From: Bifidobacteriaceae bacterium
Lineage (GTDB): Bacteria > Actinomycetota > Actinomycetes > Actinomycetales > WQXJ01
DNA: 15,011 nt
Reading direction: 5' to 3'
Assembly: GCA_031265345.1 (NCBI GenBank)
Contig: JAISCU010000245.1
Coordinates: 1-15,011, forward strand
This document shows, piece by piece, positions 14,343 to 15,011 of the stretch; the first letter of the stretch is position 1, and each line of letters begins with the position of its first letter. The notes beneath the pieces were generated by a model. It was not told the origin of the DNA and searched no databases. It saw only the letters and a program-made list of their open reading frames with translations. Position numbers and translations under genes: made by a program.

Positions 14343-14358
14343 TGTGGCGAACATCACA
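14343..14358 (+). promoter_or_regulatory. CRP/GlxR-type operator upstream of whiB1
   Basis: TGTGGCGAACATCACA matches the CRP-family consensus TGTGA-N6-TCACA at 9 of 10 specified positions. It lies 105 bp before the whiB1 start in a divergent intergenic region. In Mycobacterium tuberculosis whiB1 is known to be controlled by the cAMP receptor protein, which supports the call. It could also act on the divergent membrane protein gene. Confidence 0.5.
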
Positions 14359-14370
14359 TGCGGCAAAGTC

Positions 14371-14399
14371 TTGTCAAAATCGATAGAGTGTGTGAACCT
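14371..14399 (+). promoter_or_regulatory. Weak candidate whiB1 promoter
   Basis: TTGTCA (14371-14376) is one base from the -35 consensus. GAACCT follows after 17 nt, a poor -10. The better -10-like TAGAGT (14384-14389) has no -35 at the right distance. Its position 12 bp downstream of the CRP-like site would suit class I or II activation. Low certainty. Confidence 0.25.
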
Positions 14400-14420
14400 A
14401 TCTGACAGAAGTCATCAACA

Positions 14421-14435
14421 GTGCATCCCATGCAC
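14421..14435. promoter_or_regulatory. Perfect inverted repeat just upstream of whiB1
   Basis: GTGCAT-CCC-ATGCAC is a perfect 6-bp palindrome with a 3-bp centre, 17 bp before the AAGGAG ribosome site (14453-14458) of whiB1. It could be a repressor site or an mRNA hairpin in the 5' leader. Confidence 0.45.
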
Positions 14436-14463
14436 ACTGCAGTTCAAGCCTTAAGGAGTTCCA

Positions 14464-14712
14464 ATGGATTGGCGCCATGCCGCCGCTTGCCTGGACGAAG
14501 ACCCCGAGTTGTTCTTCCCCATCGGCAACACTGGACCGGCGTTGCTTCAGATCGAGGAAGCCAAAGCCGTTTGCGCGCGCTGCGACGTGGCGCCGTCTTG
14601 CCTCGAGTGGGCAATAAGCAACAACCAGGATTCGGGCGTTTGGGGCGGACTGTCGGAAGACGAGCGTCGTTCGCTCAAGCGGCGCAATGCTCGGGCACGG
14701 CGAGCGGTCTGA
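14464..14712 (+). CDS. whiB1: WhiB-family iron-sulfur transcriptional regulator, WhiB1-like
   Basis: Small regulator of 82 residues. The four cluster ligands C9, C37, C40 and C46 are in the family pattern (C-x27-C-x2-C-x5-C), followed by the turn GVWGGL (58-63) and a basic DNA-binding tail (RRSLKRRNARARR). The start MDWRHAAACLDEDPELFFP, NTGPALLQI and SEDERR closely follow WhiB1, an essential NO-sensitive 4Fe-4S protein that interacts with the primary sigma factor in mycobacteria, so WhiB1 is preferred over WhiB2, WhiB3 or WhiB7. ATG at 14464 is preceded by AAGGAG at 5-nt spacing. It is divergent from the GT-C gene. A CRP-like site and a palindrome upstream suggest cAMP-linked and local control. 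Confidence 0.95.
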   Translation: MDWRHAAACLDEDPELFFPIGNTGPALLQIEEAKAVCARCDVAPSCLEWAISNNQDSGVWGGLSEDERRSLKRRNARARRAV

Positions 14713-14765
14713 CCTGGGCTTCTACCTACATCACGAGCGGGAAGCGAAGCTCAGGGCATAACCCC

Positions 14766-14795
14766 TTGACGGGCCGCTAACAGTTCCGCTATGTC
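14766..14795 (+). promoter_or_regulatory. Candidate sigma-70-type promoter after whiB1
   Basis: TTGACG (14766-14771) and TATGTC (14790-14795) are separated by 18 bp and match the -35/-10 consensus at 5 and 4 of 6 positions. It points toward the five-codon ORF and terminator downstream. Transcription would start near 14802. Confidence 0.4.
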
Positions 14796-14896
14796 ACTCG
14801 TCCGCTTTCTGCCGGAGCTTAGCGCGCGTGGATAACGCCTGGATAACGCCCTGAACGGACCTCCGGCAAACTCCGAACACACGCAAAAGGAACACA

Positions 14897-14914
14897 ATGC
14901 GGTTGGCGGACTAG
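14897..14914 (+). CDS. Five-codon leader ORF (MRLAD), candidate attenuator peptide
   Basis: ATG-CGG-TTG-GCG-GAC-TAG is preceded by AAGGA (14887-14891) at an ideal 5-nt spacing and ends 30 bp before a strong terminator. Between them CGGT (14925-14928), GACCG (14933-14937), CGGTCG (14950-14955) and CGACCG (14969-14974) can pair 1-2, 2-3 or 3-4, as in ribosome-mediated attenuation. The MRL start matches the minimal motif known to stall ribosomes with macrolides (ErmDL-type leaders). So short an ORF can arise by chance, and the regulated gene would lie beyond the window; this is a hypothesis. Confidence 0.25.
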   Translation: MRLAD

Positions 14915-14944
14915 TTCTGCCGCACGGTTCGGGACCGATCCCAC

Positions 14945-14980
14945 AAAAACGGTCGCCGTCCAGGGCGACGACCGCTTTTT
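14945..14980. terminator. Intrinsic terminator, possibly bidirectional
   Basis: CGGTCG (14950-14955) pairs with CGACCG (14969-14974), extended inward by two pairs after one mismatch. AAAAA (14945-14949) and TTTTT (14976-14980) flank it, giving a T-tract on both strands. A competing register pairs GTCGCC (14952-14957) with GGCGAC (14964-14969). It may end the whiB1 transcript, end a - strand gene entering from the right, or act as an attenuator. Confidence 0.75.
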
Positions 14981-15011
14981 CAATCCCTCCACGAACCGCA
15001 CACGGGACCGC

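Noticed and set aside
14421..14780. 119-codon + strand frame overlapping whiB1
   Set aside because: It reads whiB1 in another frame; WhiB1 has complete family motifs and an ideal ribosome site.
14819..15001. 60-codon - strand frame at the right edge
   Set aside because: It crosses the hairpin-T terminator and shows no recognisable motif.

Overview
The window is high-GC DNA from an actinobacterium. The clearest markers are a WhiB1-type iron-sulfur regulator gene, GTG starts with ATGA/GTGA stop-start overlaps, a HlyD-like adaptor carrying a peptidoglycan-binding-type domain, and lipoproteins with a cysteine motif I know from actinobacterial MacAB-type loci. I cannot name the genus. No phage, insertion sequence, CRISPR array, rRNA or tRNA was seen.

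Left part (459-8665, + strand): a compact locus of seven genes. Three paralogous cysteine-rich lipoproteins (lp1, lp2, lp3) are followed by a MacA/HlyD-like adaptor, a MacB-type ATPase and an FtsX/MacB-type permease. A fourth divergent paralogue (lp4) closes the locus. From lp3 to the permease the genes overlap by 8, 4 and 4 bases. lp4 is preceded by a duplicated copy of its own ribosome-binding and leader segment. I infer one envelope-acting system in which four related lipoproteins work with one ABC transporter; the substrate is unknown.

Middle part (8666-11696): an intergenic array of 42-bp units in both orientations, a polyphosphate kinase 2 gene on the - strand that looks leaderless, and divergent from it a gtrA-type flippase gene overlapping a DPM1-like family 2 glycosyltransferase gene.

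Right part (11697-15011): the convergent intergenic gap holds a 23-bp tandem duplication and a 136-bp tandem repeat (three full copies and a partial fourth). On the - strand follows a GT-C type membrane glycosyltransferase with an in-frame 27-bp repeat. GtrA, the GT2 enzyme and the GT-C protein make a plausible set: load a sugar on polyprenyl phosphate, flip it, transfer it outside. The window ends with whiB1, which has a CRP-like palindrome and a small inverted repeat upstream. After it come a candidate promoter, a five-codon ORF and a strong hairpin-T terminator that could be an attenuator for a gene beyond the window.

Four unrelated intergenic repeat families in 15 kb is striking. All functional statements come from reading the sequence and from family knowledge; no search was run.
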